A DNA stretch of 64,000 nt from Gyrodactylus bullatarudis (GCA_012064415.1 SSNU01000247.1:421202-485201); one strand, 5' to 3'. Shown: positions 1-12,985, numbered from the stretch's first letter. Program-made: numbers and translations. Notes: generated by a model not told the origin, from the sequence alone.

Positions 1-31
1 AATATAATATACTTGAAAATTTTCTCTATAG

Positions 32-3000
32 AAAGACAAAAAAATCTAGGATTCTTGTCGACAAAAGTACCCATATTACCACGATCGCCAGTCTCAAATC
101 AAGAGCTGAGTAAGTCATACCCATGAATATTTTTGCTATGAATAATATTCACTTTTGAACATTTGACAATACCAGAAACCTATAGCCCTGGAGTAGTATG
201 TGCTAGATTACTCATTATTACTAATAAGTAGTTTACTCAAAGAAGCTATTTTAGTAATTAACCCTTTCGTGAGGTTCTCCCCTAGACAAGGCGATTATTC
301 AAAGTCGTATATTTTCAATCATTACGCAGGTCAAAGCAGTATCACCTGACATGGATGAATTAAGCCCAAGATTAGTGAAATTTGGTTTTCATCTACTTAT
401 TAGTATTAGATGGGAAATTCATAGAGAAAATTGACTTTCTTATATGGGATCAGAAAGAATCCCTATTGAATAGAATCTTATTTAGGATGGTTTCATATCA
501 GTTATTAGTTGAAAGATTTGTGTTAAGTTATTATTTCATTCTTTTAGACCAATTGACGTCCAAATAGATTTTACGGAAAAACCCCAATTGAAAGATCAAC
601 TCATGAAGGGAGACTATGGCTGTGTAATGCTCTCCTATCCAGATACTCATGGTAATTTGACCTCCGTAAAAGAGCTGGAGGAAATCTCAGAGATTTGCTC
701 AGAAAAAAAAATTCTTTTCTGTGTAATATCAGATTTGTTGGCCTTAACTAAGATCACTCCCCCAGGAGAATTTGGCGTTGATATTTGCTTTGGGTCAGCA
801 CAGCGCTTTGGAATTCCGGTTGGTTTTGGTGGGCCGGCAGCTGCTTTTCTTGCCGTTAAAAAAGATTTGTTACGTTTCATGCCAGGAAGAATTATCGGAG
901 TTAGCAAGTTGGTCCTTCTCTCTGGATTTTTGTTTTTTCTGATCTAAGAGTATTTTTCATTCATTTAGAGATAAAAACGGAAAATCAGCCCTGAGACTCA
1001 CCCTCCAGACAAGAGAACAGCATATCAAACGAGACAGGGCCAATAGCAACATATGTACATCTCAGGCCCTTTTGGCCAACATGTCGAGTTTCTACGCCAT
1101 CTATCATGGCCCAGATGGACTCAAGACTATTGCTGATAATATCAACAACAACGCACTCAGACTAGCGACAGCCATTGGCAAGAAGCATGAAGTAATTTTG
1201 TTTATTTATAACGTTTCAGATCCTGAACAAGGGTCCAATCTTTGATACCCTCCATATAAGACCAAGAGGATTAATTACTGAGGATATTCGCAAGATTGCT
1301 TTGGAGAAGAAAATTAACCTTCGTTATAACCTAGATGAATCGATCTGCATCTCGATTGATGAGACAGTTCGATCCAATGATCTTGACGACTTGGCCAGTA
1401 TTTTTGCTGTTGAAATCAACCATAATGAGGTAAGTTTATAATAATTTGCTGCAAGATTAATTTTATCTATTATGAGGAGTTTTCTGTCTTTTTATTTTTA
1501 ATTTTTCCCTTCTTTCTACTACAGAAGGAAATCGAATCAAGTTTAACCATCCCTGAGGAAATGATGAGAAAATCACAATTTCTCACTCAAAAGGTTTTCA
1601 ATACACTCCATGATGAAACCAGTATTGTCCGTTATATGAAGACACTGGAGAATAAGGATATATCACTTGTACATTCCGCCATTCCCCTTGGCTCATGTAC
1701 CATGAAGTTGAATGCTGCAGTTGAAATGATTGTGAGTTTTTTGTTTTGTGAATCTACTTTAAAGTAATTTCACGATAATAAAAAATAGCCTTGTTCATGG
1801 CCATCGATCAATTCAATTCATCCGTTTGTGCCAAGAGATCAAATTACTGGCTACTTGGAAATGATGTCAGAGTTGGAGAAATACCTTGAGGATATTACCG
1901 GCTATGATAAAGTTTGTTTAACACCAAATAGTGGAGCTCAAGGAGAGTATGCTGGCCTTCGTGCCATCAGCAAATATCAAGAAAGTATCGGACAAGCTCA
2001 ACGTAAGGTCTGCCTCATACCCCTCACTGCTCATGGAACTAACCCAGCTAGTGCTGTTCTCGCTGGATTCTCAGTTAAACCAGTTCGTACCACTACAATC
2101 GGTTCTGTTGATTTAGGTTAGTTATCCCCCCAGTGATTGGTTTTAAATATGATTTTATTGTTTTTTTAGGACACTTGAAAGATATTATTAAAGAATACAA
2201 GGACCAATTGGGTGCAATAATGATTACGTATCCCAGTACATCAGGTGTATTCGACAAAGATGTCAGAGAAATATGCGACATGATCCATGAGGCTGGTGGA
2301 CAAGTTTACATTGATGGAGCTAATATGAATGCCATGGTTGGTTTGTGTAAGCCAGGACTATTCAATGGAGATGTGTCACACTTGAACTTACACAAAACCT
2401 TTTGCATCCCCCATGGTGGTGGTGGGCCAGGGGTTGGACCAGTTTGTGTAAAGAAACATTTGGCGCCATTCCTTCCGAATAATGTTTTCTTCAATACTCT
2501 AGCAAGTGCTCAGCTCGATAAAATACCGAATAATCCTGATGAAAATTTAGCGGTTTGTAATACACCGTTTGGATCAGCCTCAATTACACCCATTCCATGG
2601 GCCTACATACGACTAATGGGTCCAGATGGACTCAAGAGAGCCTCCGAAATTGCAATTCTCTCAGCTAATTACATGATGAATAAATTGAAGAAGGATTATT
2701 CCATAAAATATAAGAACGACCAGGGCATGTGTGCTCATGAGTTTATTATTGACTTTTCAGAATTCAAAAAACACTGTTCAGTTGTAGATGTATCCAAACG
2801 GCTAATGGATTTCAGCTTCCACAGTCCTACCATGTCTTGGCCCTATCCCGATGGTCTGATGATTGAGCCAACAGAAAGTGAGAGCTACCAAGAATGTCTG
2901 AGACTGATTGAAGCCTTCCAGACTATCAGAGGGGAAATTGAGGAAGTTACCAAAGGTAAACTGGCGTATGATGAGAGTCCCTTAAGTAACGCTCCACATT

Positions 3001-3203
3001 CCATGGATGACATTATAGTTGACAATTGGTCGAGAAAGTATACAAGGGAAACAGCGAGTAGACCGGGTAGCTGGCAAAAGAAGGACTATATCGGCAAGAC
3101 AGTCCAAAAGGTTTGGCCAACAACATCGAGGATCGATGATAGCTTCGGGGATCGTAATGTGGTCTGTGCCTGTCCACCCTTCACCGAGGATGAACAGGAC
3201 TGA
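32..3203 (+). CDS. GLDC: Glycine dehydrogenase (decarboxylating), P-protein, 3' part
   Basis: The gene enters from the left edge, so the N-terminus is missing. Exons read: 32-109, 548-907, 969-1191, 1220-1429, 1525-1731, 1789-2116, 2170-3203 (TGA 3201-3203). All junctions are GT..AG and phases agree. The product is the PLP-dependent P-protein of the mitochondrial glycine cleavage system, which decarboxylates glycine and passes the aminomethyl group to H-protein lipoate. Recognised directly: [30 protein letters not shown] ([13 protein letters not shown]), [21 protein letters not shown], and [19 protein letters not shown]. In the last motif, the Lys at 2394-2396 is the expected Schiff-base lysine. 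The C-terminus ends in a CACPPF motif typical of the family. The fourth intron (1192-1219) is only 28 nt. The first visible intron (110-547) holds a MITE. No frameshift or lost key residue was seen. Confidence 0.97.
258..520 (+). mobile_element. TTAA-flanked MITE, copy A (3'-truncated)
   Basis: Starts TTAACCCTTTCGTGAGG and then follows copies B (23581-23942) and C (37729-38030): TTTTCATCTACTTATTAGTA, AGATGGGAAATTC, GAAAATTGACTTT. The right terminus with the AAAGGGTTAA end is missing. It sits inside GLDC intron 110-547 and accounts for most of that intron. Confidence 0.75.
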
Positions 3204-4284
3204 TATGAGAGAAAGAAATGTTTTAATGCAATTTTACCATGTAATTAATTCTATTTTGATATTTATCATTATTATTATCATCACTCATCTTGATGATGAT
3301 TTGATTCGCCTTGAGATTCCCTATCTAATGCCCTCTCGTCCATCTGGAGAGAATGTTGAGCTTTCTTATCGCCCTTAAAAAAAGAATTAAGAATCCTAAA
3401 ATTTGAGAATTATTTCAAGATTAATCAGAATTTATAGTAATAAGATGCAATATGTATTTTTTAAAATAATAAATAAATCGTAATATAGATCTGTACAAAG
3501 TTGGAAAACGAATGCGCGTCTGAGGCAGAAAGTAAAATAAAGTCTTTGTTTGTATAGGTAAAAAGGTTGAGTTTGGATGAATGAATTGCTTCTTTCATGT
3601 ATTAATATGTATACATTTTGTATTCCATAGGTCATATGTTTATATATATAGATAGATGAATAGATGGGAATTTTCGATCATTTCTTTAGTTTGTATCGAC
3701 AAGTTTACCGGTTTCAGGAGTCAGATTGAGAGAAAGAATGAATGAACAATGACAAAAAGGGAGGGTTATCTTCTTCTTCTTTTCATGAGATCTTATGTAC
3801 AAGTTGAATGATTTTTTCTTACAATTTAAAAAACACACTGTATGGAGTAGTTGTGCAGTTTCCAATGATAATGGATACCAAAGTCGTATGATAGAAATGT
3901 TTTCTTCTGTTGTTATTATTATCAATACAGTAATAAAAATGCAATTCGATAATTTGGGTTTAATTATAAAAAATAAATATAACTAAACAGGGGTAGAGAG
4001 AGATGGCTTGTGGATGGATGAAAGGGTGACTGTTGTTATTTTATTGGTTATCAAGAGCTTCTTCTCGTCTAATCTCTGATTCTTTTTGTTATCTACACTG
4101 TAGATTCTACAGTTAATTTAGAGGGAAGAGAGGCCCAAAAAGGCTAAAAAGATTATAATAATGTTAGCTAATTATTATTATATGTAAATATGTAGTTATA
4201 ATATCACAAATCCACATGTGTATCTGTGTCAGTCTTTACTTTCGGTTGTACTGCCTTCTCTTACATGGTTGCTGCTGGCTCATG
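3204..4284. other. Convergent intergenic region / 3' UTRs
   Basis: This stretch lies between the GLDC stop (+) and the proposed upSET stop (-), so both genes end here tail to tail. Overlapping AATAAA hexamers at 3468-3477 are plausible GLDC poly(A) signals, and others occur nearby. The rest is simple AT-rich sequence. I see no coding potential that looks real on either strand. Confidence 0.6.
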
Positions 4285-7200
4285 TTAACTATTTAGTTCA
4301 CTATCTGGGAAAAGGGATTAAGATGAAAATGTAATTGTTATGCATGGGATTATAATCCCTAATTAGGGGATCAAGACTCACCTTGACTAGTGCCATTTTC
4401 ATTCACCCTCATGGGATGTGGAGGCTGTCTTGAGGATGTGGAAGATAATTTGATTTTGACGTCAGGATTATTCGTGTAGGAAGAGATGTAGGAGGATGCC
4501 TTTGGATTGTGAGTGTTTACATGACCATCTGAGGTGATCAGGTCCTCTAGACTAGATTCTTTGGTACAATCAATATTGGCATTATCAGCATTATCAACAT
4601 TGGGATCAGTAGTAGTGGTCAATTGATAATTGGTATTAATAGAAATGGAATTAGTAGTAGTAGTAGTGGAGGAGGAATTCTTGTTGTTATTGGTACAATC
4701 AATTAGTGGACTGGTAAACAAAAGGGGAGGTGGTGGTGGTGGTACAACACTTTCTCCAACTTTCTCAAACTTGCAATCGATATTGATCTATAGAGTGAAA
4801 ATAATAATAATCACAATGAAATATTAATATTATGCAAAGTCTAGACTCACCATATTCTTGGAGATGTGGAAACGCTCACGAATCTCATTCGGTAACTTTT
4901 CCTTTTGAGCCCTATTGAGCAATTCAGATAATTTCTCTTCAATGTTCTTATTCTGGTCAAGATCAAAATCCAAGTTGATCGATTCATCCAAACAATCGAG
5001 ACCTGGTTGTCTTTTCTGGACATCTTTGTCAATGACCTCAGAAGGTATCTCTTTCTTCTCCTGACAGTTGTCTGGAATGCCCTTCCTTCTCCTGTACTCT
5101 GATAGACTCATCTTGACCTTTTTACCAATGTCAGGCTTTTGTTCTTCTTTCTTGACTGGTTCAACTGTAGCAGGAGAGTCCTCTTTCTTACCACATTCTA
5201 CTGGTGATAGAGTCTGATTAGCTAGATCATTCTCGGCTAATCTTTGATCGAGAGTATTTGTGAGCAACTCTAGATCAGACATGTCTGCATCGACCTTTCG
5301 AGGCTTTTTAATTGGTTTGAAATCTTCAACTTCACTGCTACTGGATGTTTTCAATACTTGGGGATAGTCCTCATCTTCCTTTTTAACGTTCTGGCCTTCT
5401 GGTTCTGATGAGATTATCCTCTTCTTTATTGGATGTTTCACAGGATTTGGAATAGAAGAAGAGGCTTGAGATGAATCAGTTTCTGATTTATTCGTCTGCA
5501 TCAATATTTCACTAGCAGTCATGGAGAGGGCCAGCAGTTTATCCAATGGATTTATAGCAGTATCAGCAGGATTCAAAGAGTTCTCTTTGGTTTCTTCAAA
5601 ACAGGTTTCTTCTAGTCGAGCCTGAGTAAGCCACCTTTTCTTTGTGTGCTGGACTTCATTCAGTGTCGAGATTGATTGATGGGAACTAGTGTTGTTATTC
5701 ATGTTACAGAGTTCATCATTGGCAATGAGAGCCATGGTGACAAGAGAGTTGGTCACGTGAGCATTATTGTACAGGGTTGAAGAACGTGATCGACTAAACT
5801 TTGCCATTGGGTCCTTCTCCTGGACTTTGTAGACAATCAAATTGCAATCATTCGAGTCAATTGTTGTCTGGTCAATGAATGATGATTGGTCTGGAGGTGA
5901 GAAGCAGATTGATTCGTTCTTCGATAAGGTATCTAGTGATTTACAATCTTGATTTTGACTCTTGTTATTGTGTCCACTATTCTTACGACGTCGATCTTTC
6001 TTTTCCATTCGTTCAATACGACGCATTACTTCGTCCATCCATTTGTCTTCGCGGCTCTTCTCGGGTGTCTGGTTTTTCTTGCGCTGATTTAACACCATTT
6101 TTTCATTCGATTCATTTGAAGAGTTCAACTTTGATTGGTTTGATTGACGCTTGGATTTACGCTTTTCATTTGAGTCACGTCGTTTTGCTATCTGCAAGGA
6201 AAAAGAAGGTATTTGAATAGGCTATGTAAATGGGGATTTACAATTTTATTAAAACAAAATGCATACCTCTCTTTTCTGTTTGTCTTCTTCCTCTTCAGAG
6301 TATCTCAGATCCTCTGGGCCTAGATAATATAATCGATAGATAATTCAATTCTCTAGAAATGTAGCTTATTGTTGATTTAAAAAAATACTTTTGCGTTGTT
6401 GGCTGATAAAATTTTATAAGAAAATCAAAAGAGACTCACTTTTTTTTATGCGAGGACTAATGATACTATTATTGTTTTGACTCAAGTAAATTGAATCTTC
6501 CCCATGATTGTAATCAGGATCATAGAGATTTTCATCTTCTCTTTTGATGAAAATTTTTTCTTCGTCTATTCCACTACTGCTGCTGGAATTATCAAAGTTG
6601 TAGTGTATTCGAGAGAGGGAAGAGCGTGACCTAGTTGATGAGGTACGCCCGCAAATGGCATGAATTCTAGATCTTTTAAGAGGTGGCCGACCAATGAGAC
6701 CAGAACTTCGTCTGCCTAGATGCTTTTCACTGTTCTTTTCCGCGGAATTCCTGCGTGATGCAGCAATAGTTAGAGTGGCATTCGCTTTTCTAATAAGGGA
6801 ATTCCGAATAGAGAATTTTTTCTTTCCTTTGGGAACATTTTTAAGAGTACTCGAAGCTAGATTCAGGAGTTTTCTAAAATTAAAAATATTCAAAAAGTGG
6901 GTCATTTCAAGGCTTGAGATGAAAACTTACGAGGCTCCCCTCGATTTTCTAAGGGAACTCTTAAGACGACCAGTTGATTTACGACCTCTAGTCTTAGAGG
7001 TAGATCCAGAGAGCTTCCTTCCAGGTTTTTTCCTGATTTAAAATAAATTGATTTTTGTGATTTGATTATGTGGAAAGATTGAATAAACAGAAAATGTACA
7101 TACTTTATAACTAGGCTGTTTTGTATTTGATTCGAATTAAGCTCTTCAGTATCACTGAAGCATTCTTTGAAAGTGTTGACTTCATCAGCACATTGCTCTT

Positions 7201-9509
7201 CGCCCAATGGTATTGTTGACTTTCCGAGGACCTTACAATTAGGTCGGTCACAGGCACACTTGACACTATAGCGACAAAGACTCGGATCAAAGTCAAAAGG
7301 TATTGTGAGCTCTGTTTTGGAAGGAATTGGTTTCATCGAAAATAAGAGGAATTTGAGGATTAATTCTCCCGTCTCGATATCCTGGTAGAGAATGTGTTTG
7401 ATCTATAGAACAAGAAAAAGATTTTTATACAAGTTTTGATAATTGTTGAAAGCTTATTGGAATGCTTACTTCGCAATTTGGAGAGCATGAGCGACGCAAG
7501 AAACGAGCGGAATTTCCTGATTCTCGTGAATCAATCAAGAGGGATGTTTTATGGAATTTATTGTAGAAAAAGACATATGGCTCATAGCTAAATATGAGTA
7601 ATATGATAACAGGGTTGGAAAAAAATAGTTGAACAGTTGAACGTACTGCTTTCTAAAATCATAGAATTCCGTATATTCTTGTGCGAGACGAATGATTCCT
7701 TTTATTTCAATTATTGGCTCATGAGATTCAATAAACTTGCTTGAGCTTATGCTCTAAAAAAGGAAGGAAAGATATTTATTAATAATATTATTTAATAGAT
7801 TTATTAATACATTTCAATAAAAATTCATGATAAAAACATACTTTTTGGTTAAATTCTTGCATAATAACTTGGTAAGCAGGAGGGCTATTCAATTTGATAA
7901 GACTCTGAAGGAATAAATTACGCTGGCTTGGATGAATAAGATTAAAATAATGCTGAATAAGAGGCTGATTTGTTTTGGTCCTTGAAGAGAAATGCTTTGT
8001 CAGACGTTCTGATAATAAGGAATGAGGCAGATGTTCAAAATTATCCTCGCATAAGCCCAGAACGGAAGGATTTACTGAAGGTGGTACATTCTCATCCGTA
8101 GTAAATCGAGTGTTATCATTTTCATTTGAATCTTTTAGTTCTGACTTTGACTTGAAAGCTGTAAAAATGTGGATATTCTCAGAAATGTTCTTCTCATGGT
8201 TGTAGTTTCAAAAAGTTAAAAATTAAAGCCAATACTTACTAGTGTAAATAAAATCTTGTTTTCGCTTGGACTTGAAAACAGAGCTGAGATTCTGATTCAA
8301 GGAGGCTTGAGAGGAAGAATTCGACAGACCATTTAAAGAGATAAATTCTGGATAGACAATGCTAGCACCTTGACCAACATTTGAGATATTTATAGGTTGG
8401 AAGTTTTGAGTCTTTTGCTGCAATTCGTTCGTTGTACCAGATTGAGTTTGAGCTTGAGATTTACTTAATGCTGGCGTTGTACTTATTCTCAACTGCACTG
8501 GAGAGGCCTTATTCGTTGAGGTTGTTACAAATAAACGACTTGGTAAAAATGTCCCAGCATTAGTTCGATAACGAAGAGCCCCACCAGTAACATTATTTAA
8601 TAGAGATGCTGTTGTACCACCAGAATTAATGAAAGCGAGTTTTTCACGTTGAAGACATACCGCTTCGGCGTAGCGCATTTGACGTGGCTGACAAATATCA
8701 CAAAAGTAGGGCTTTGGTACAAAGCCATCATTATTTGGCGAAACACAGTCGATATGCTGATGCATCCTAAAACATTCAAAAATCAATGCGAGAGAAAAAT
8801 TCATTTAGAACATGTTATCTTTAGAGAGAAATAAAATATAAATGTGAAAATCAAAACTCACATGCATTTATCACACTTAACCAAGAGACCATCATCATGA
8901 GTGTAGCCACAAATGCATCGAATGAAATCATTCTTTAAAAGGTTGGCTGGAGAATTCAAGGACAACTGTGGTTTCATAAATATTCCATTTTTCTGACGAG
9001 AAAATAACGAGGCCTTGTTAGGAGCGAGTAGGATTGCTTTATTACCGATCTGTAAATTTTTAATTCTAGCTTCATTGTTAAACTTCAGTTGAGGAAATCT
9101 ATCTGAATTTTCTGTGGTTTTCTTGGGAGACAAATCATTTTTTTGATCATGCTTAGCAAGAGCAAGCTTTGCCAGCAATGATAGTTGATTGGAATTTTTA
9201 TCAGCATTTGATTTAGATGCTTTCTCCGGATTACTAGCATAATTATGATCCTTTATACGAAATAAAATTATTAAAAATCAAGAAATTACGTTATACGGCA
9301 GGCCAAATAAAGAGCCTCCTTCTCCATACGAAATTGCCTCAAATGGATAATCGTCAGGATCGCTAAAATATTAATTTGAGAATTTACCTTTTATCTGGAT
9401 CTGTCATAATCATGGGTTGTCGGCCATCTTTCAACTGTAATTCTAAACCATTCTCGTTAAAGGTGATATTTCTTCCAATTTCTATATTATCTGTGTCAAA
9501 CGCCTTCAT
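4285..9509 (-). CDS. upSET/KMT2E/SETD5-type PHD finger and SET-domain chromatin protein
   Basis: A 14-exon minus-strand gene of 1435 codons. Exons (high to low): 9388-9509, 9290-9362, 8862-9250, 8240-8766, 7842-8158, 7647-7753, 7470-7587, 7104-7402, 6931-7032, 6440-6873, 6267-6319, 4851-6191, 4382-4787, 4285-4304. All are GT..AG and phase-consistent. The PHD finger (about residues 173-222) reads IRCICGYTHDDGLLVKCDKC, then HQHIDC and YFCDICQPR, the signature of the KMT2E(MLL5)/SETD5/upSET family. The SET region (about 470-620) includes ARFLRRSCSPNCE and a CRYSVKCACDRPNC tail. It has RRSC where active SET enzymes have NHSC, as in other family members thought catalytically weak or inactive. The long C-terminus is Ser/Lys/Asn-rich with a PPPPPP run. 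The last coding exon (7 codons) is tentative: reading on from the 4382 donor also gives a stop three codons later. Introns 1 and 2 are 25 and 39 nt. Likely a nuclear chromatin regulator recruiting histone deacetylase, by family analogy. Confidence 0.87.
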
Positions 9510-10011
9510 TCTAAGCTTTCAGGATTGAATTAACACTGTTATAGCTACCTTAAAAGGAAGAGATATATAATAAAATCGAAATATTTGGCTTAAAATAGAG
9601 AAAAATGGCATAAAAAATACTCAAATGGGTGGACATAATTATTAAAATAATATTCTGATTGATTAAGCAACTCACAATCGTTCTAAGTGTGATTTATATA
9701 ACTTTTTCCATATCCAAAACAAAGAGAACTAAGCATTTGTAAATGGTACACTAATTATGGATCTTTATACGATAAACAACTTTTTTCAAGAAAATTCTAT
9801 AGAACAAATTCTTAATTTTTTCTTATTTAATTTCACAATTTTCTTGAATCTTGAAAAAAAATATATTTTTTAAAACTTAAAAGTATCTTTTATGGATTAA
9901 GAAAAAAAATCAATCATAATTCTTATGAGATTACCATTATAATTTATTTATTTGTTTTAACTTATCTTAAATTTTGAGGAAGTTTGAACTGTTGAATATT
10001 GTACACAGAGG
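9510..10011. promoter_or_regulatory. Divergent 5' region between upSET (-) and EDC3 (+)
   Basis: About 500 bp separate the upSET ATG (9509) from the EDC3 ATG (10012), and the two genes point away from each other. The sequence is very AT-rich with poly-T/poly-A tracts. The EDC3 ATG is preceded by GTACACAGAGG, which could be a splice (or trans-splice) acceptor in the 5' UTR. No TATA box or known factor site can be assigned with confidence. Confidence 0.45.
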
Positions 10012-11704
10012 ATGCCTAAAGATCATTACATTGGGCTTAGAGTTGAAATATCATCCAAAGCTTTCGGTGTTATAGAAGGAACTGTAGCTGATCTTGATGA
10101 ATCTAGGATTCAATTGAAGAATGCAATACTCAATTCAAGAACAGAGCACGCTGTGTTCACTTTGCTGTTAGTTTTTTAATTTAATTTCGTAGTAATTCCC
10201 AAATAGATGATATACGAATTCTTGAAATATCAAAACCATCCTTTCAAAAGAATAAGGAAATTATCAAAAATATTCCATACGCCAATAATGTTTATTTGAG
10301 TGATGAAACTCCTCCTAAAATTGTTAGAACAGAAATCACCGGACTTTTCAATGGGCCTAAAGTCAATCGAAAAGTCAGACCAAAGAATACTTCACGTAAA
10401 TTTAATAAACTTTAACAACAATTATAAATTTAGATTCAGAATTATACCAATCTACTGATTTTTCTGGTGCTGATAGCGATAATCTTTTGAATAAATCCAA
10501 GCAATCTATTGGTAGAAGAAATCTCAACAAAAACGTTAAGAATAGCTCCAAACCAAAAAATCAACGTAGAAATCGTGTTGATTGGGACGAAATTGAAGTG
10601 GATGATTTCAAATTTCAAGAGTTTGATTTTGAAGAGAACTTGGCCAGATTTGATAAGAAAGCTTATTATTCTCATATTGATGCCCTAGATGCTCCCAAAG
10701 ATTTTAGTCATTCCTCCAGTGAGGAAAAAAATGTTCCAAAAGAAATTTATTCAAAGCAAGATCTCTCTTTACTAGATCATTTATCAAAAATATCTCTGAA
10801 AAAATTAGAAACTATATCCTCCAAAAAGCTTTACTCCGACTTTGTGTCGGAAAAGAAATTTTGTTCTCTTGCCACAAGGAATAGACTCATTCACTACATT
10901 GCCACAGGTGTAGATCCAGCTAGAATTGTTGACCATCTTCCTTTCCCAGGATTCCTATGGGCACGGCTCATTGAATCATTATCCTGTGTTATCTGTGATC
11001 ATTTCTGGAGGATAATTAATATTTCCCCGGACTATTATCCCACAGTTGCTTTGGTTTATCGGGAAAATAATCTTGGCACTAGTATTTGCCTGAATCTCGT
11101 CAGAAAGTTGGTCTCAAAGGGCGCTTGTGTATATATTATTGCTCTTCACTCCCTAGAACCATATCCAACCTTGGATAAATCTAACAAGCTGTCTGTATCT
11201 TGCCAGGATGAAATTAACTACATTTTCAATGGAATATCTCAACTGAATGCCATTGGTTCTATTCAAATCATTGATGATCAGATTAAACTAAAAGAGCTCG
11301 ATGAATTGGAACGCATTGATGCTGTCATCTTTGGGCAAGGCCTGAACTTGGAAGAGAAATCATTGGATTCTCTTCATGACCAGAGTATTGACAAGAAAAA
11401 GACCGACATTGACTACATTTCCTTCAACAGTTGGCTTTTGGGCAATCTCCCTAAAGTGATGAAATTGGTACATGTTGCAAATCCCTATTACCATAAGAAT
11501 ATCGTTGACCTTGAAAGAAAGAATATTCTCTACGAGTTGATTTCCCCTGTCAACCGGAAGAACTTGGAGCCAAAATTCAATGGATCAGTTTATCTTGCCC
11601 GTTTCCTTGGTGCTGAGAACGTACTTAATGCATTTCTTAAACATGAACTCATCGATAGTTCCATGAGTCAGTCTTCGTGTTTAGCTGTTTATGCCCATCA
11701 TTGA
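10012..11704 (+). CDS. EDC3: Enhancer of mRNA decapping 3 (LSm-FDF-YjeF_N)
   Basis: Three exons: 10012-10166, 10193-10395, 10434-11704 (542 codons; human EDC3 is 508). The N-terminal LSm domain (about residues 1-70) begins HYIGLRVEISSKAFGVIEG and closes with DDIRILEIS, matching the divergent EDC3 LSm fold that docks on DCP2. An FDF box follows at about 165-195 (WDEIEVDDFKFQEFDFEENL, then ARFDK), the segment that binds the DDX6 helicase. A C-terminal YjeF_N domain (about 250-525) contains GVDPARIVDHLPFPGF and PTVALVYRENNLGTS. Expected role: P-body scaffold that promotes decapping. Introns are 26 nt (10167-10192, GTTAGT..CGTAG) and 38 nt. With the 26-nt intron the LSm alignment is continuous. 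An alternative donor at 10155 would give a 38-nt intron and remove four residues. Confidence 0.9.
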
Positions 11705-12039
11705 CAGAATGTTTTATGTAAGAATAATTTGTTATTGTTTTACAAAATCCCTGTGTCCATTCAGCTTTTATTCTCATACTTAACAAACTTTTTTATATAT
11801 AAAATTATTTTGATATGAATTATTTTTATGCAAACTATTTTTTTATATTTACTACCAATAACATTACACATTAATGAAAGAAATGCTAATAAATAATGGA
11901 CCTCGGTTGTCGTTTAATGAGAACAAACGAAAACACTATTTTTATCTTGTTATTTATTTATTCTGGCCATGTGTGAGAGAGTTTGTCTGTAATTAATTAA
12001 TCTGGAGTAGAGTGACATTTAACTCTTTGACGATCTCAA
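11705..12039. other. Intergenic spacer between EDC3 and the four-helix gene
   Basis: 335 bp of AT-rich sequence with AATAAA-like motifs near 11890 (CTAATAAATAATGG). It presumably holds the EDC3 3' end and the promoter of the next gene on the same strand. Nothing else recognised. Confidence 0.5.
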
Positions 12040-12552
12040 ATGCAGACGACTGTGAATGCTAACAATAGCAGCGTTCAGGTAATCACCGAGTTACTCGGAA
12101 TGATTCCTCTCCTCTTGAGTTTTGGACTAATGATAACATCCCTTTTGGTTATTGATGATTGGGAGTGCAGTTTTATATATCCTACCAACGTCCACCAGTT
12201 ATTGGTTGCCTCGTGTACTCTTTTCGGACTGGCCCTAGTCTCATATCTCGGAAGTATTTGCATACCCAGATACGTTAATGTCTGCACAAAGACCCTAAGC
12301 TACATAATTCTCCTGACAGGGATTGGCTGTTGGATTGCTGCTATGACTTTTTTGATAATGACCACGAACCACATTGCTGATGGTAGAAATAGTACATCGA
12401 CAAACGTTATCAAGATGAAAGATCCTAAAATCATCTCTATCAAATGTTACGACGTTAAGCTAATATTCATAGGAGCCTCGGGAGGTGTTAGTCTGACCTT
12501 TGCTGTCATGTCCCTCATCAGTGAAATACCTGTTTCACCTACCTTGGTATAA
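12040..12552 (+). CDS. Four-transmembrane protein, family not recognised
   Basis: A single-exon 170-residue ORF with a clear ATG (12040). Four hydrophobic segments sit at about residues 18-38, 51-72, 86-108 and 142-163, with hydrophilic ends, so both termini should be on the same (probably cytoplasmic) side. The first loop is short and carries DDWEC. The loop between helices 3 and 4 carries NST (possible N-glycosylation) and a Cys. It superficially recalls claudin/tetraspan proteins, but the large loop is the second rather than the first, and the claudin W-GLW-C-C motif is absent. G/C usage and amino-acid diversity are well above the surrounding noise, which supports a real gene. It ends tail to tail with the PP4 gene. 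Confidence 0.7.
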   Translation: MQTTVNANNSSVQVITELLGMIPLLLSFGLMITSLLVIDDWECSFIYPTNVHQLLVASCTLFGLALVSYLGSICIPRYVNVCTKTLSYIILLTGIGCWIAAMTFLIMTTNHIADGRNSTSTNVIKMKDPKIISIKCYDVKLIFIGASGGVSLTFAVMSLISEIPVSPTLV

Positions 12553-12985
12553 GAGATGAGATGCTTATTTTGACAATATATTTTATTTATATAATAGTTA
12601 TTTCGTCTTTGTGGTACATAAAAAATATTCTAAAACGACATAACCACAGATTCTTATGTAATGGTTTTGCTTGCCTTGACAAGGTCATGTCCAACCAAGA
12701 ACATGAAAATATCCAAAGGTAGAGAGGTATTCCAAAGAGGCATTAGTTACATTTCACACTTGAGTTTGATATTTGTCAGTTGGTGAATGAAAATATAGAA
12801 AATTGGCTTCTATAAATGCATTATTCAGAGAATATACATATAAAATTACATGATGAATATTATACACGGGTTTCAATTGAAATTGTTTGTAAAGGAAACA
12901 GGGCTATGGGAATAATAATTGTATAAAATTGTGATTTACATTACTATGGAAAGTCTGATAAGACATGGAAATTCTATGATAAGAA
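12553..12985. other. Convergent 3' region of the four-helix gene and PPP4C
   Basis: 433 bp between two converging stop codons. AT-rich; it presumably contains both 3' UTRs. No additional gene, repeat or structure recognised. Confidence 0.5.

Noticed and set aside
647..907. Minus-strand ORF opposite GLDC
   Set aside because: It is the antisense shadow of the conserved GLDC exon 548-907.
4630..4827. Plus-strand ORF with poly-Val/Glu and poly-Gly
   Set aside because: Antisense of the Thr/Ser/Pro-rich final exons of upSET; no independent support.
10155..10192. Alternative 38-nt EDC3 intron 1
   Set aside because: It keeps frame but uses a poorer donor (GTTCAC versus GTTAGT) and removes four residues from the LSm core.
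12040..12552. Calling the four-helix protein a claudin
   Set aside because: Loop sizes are reversed and the W-GLW-C-C signature is absent.
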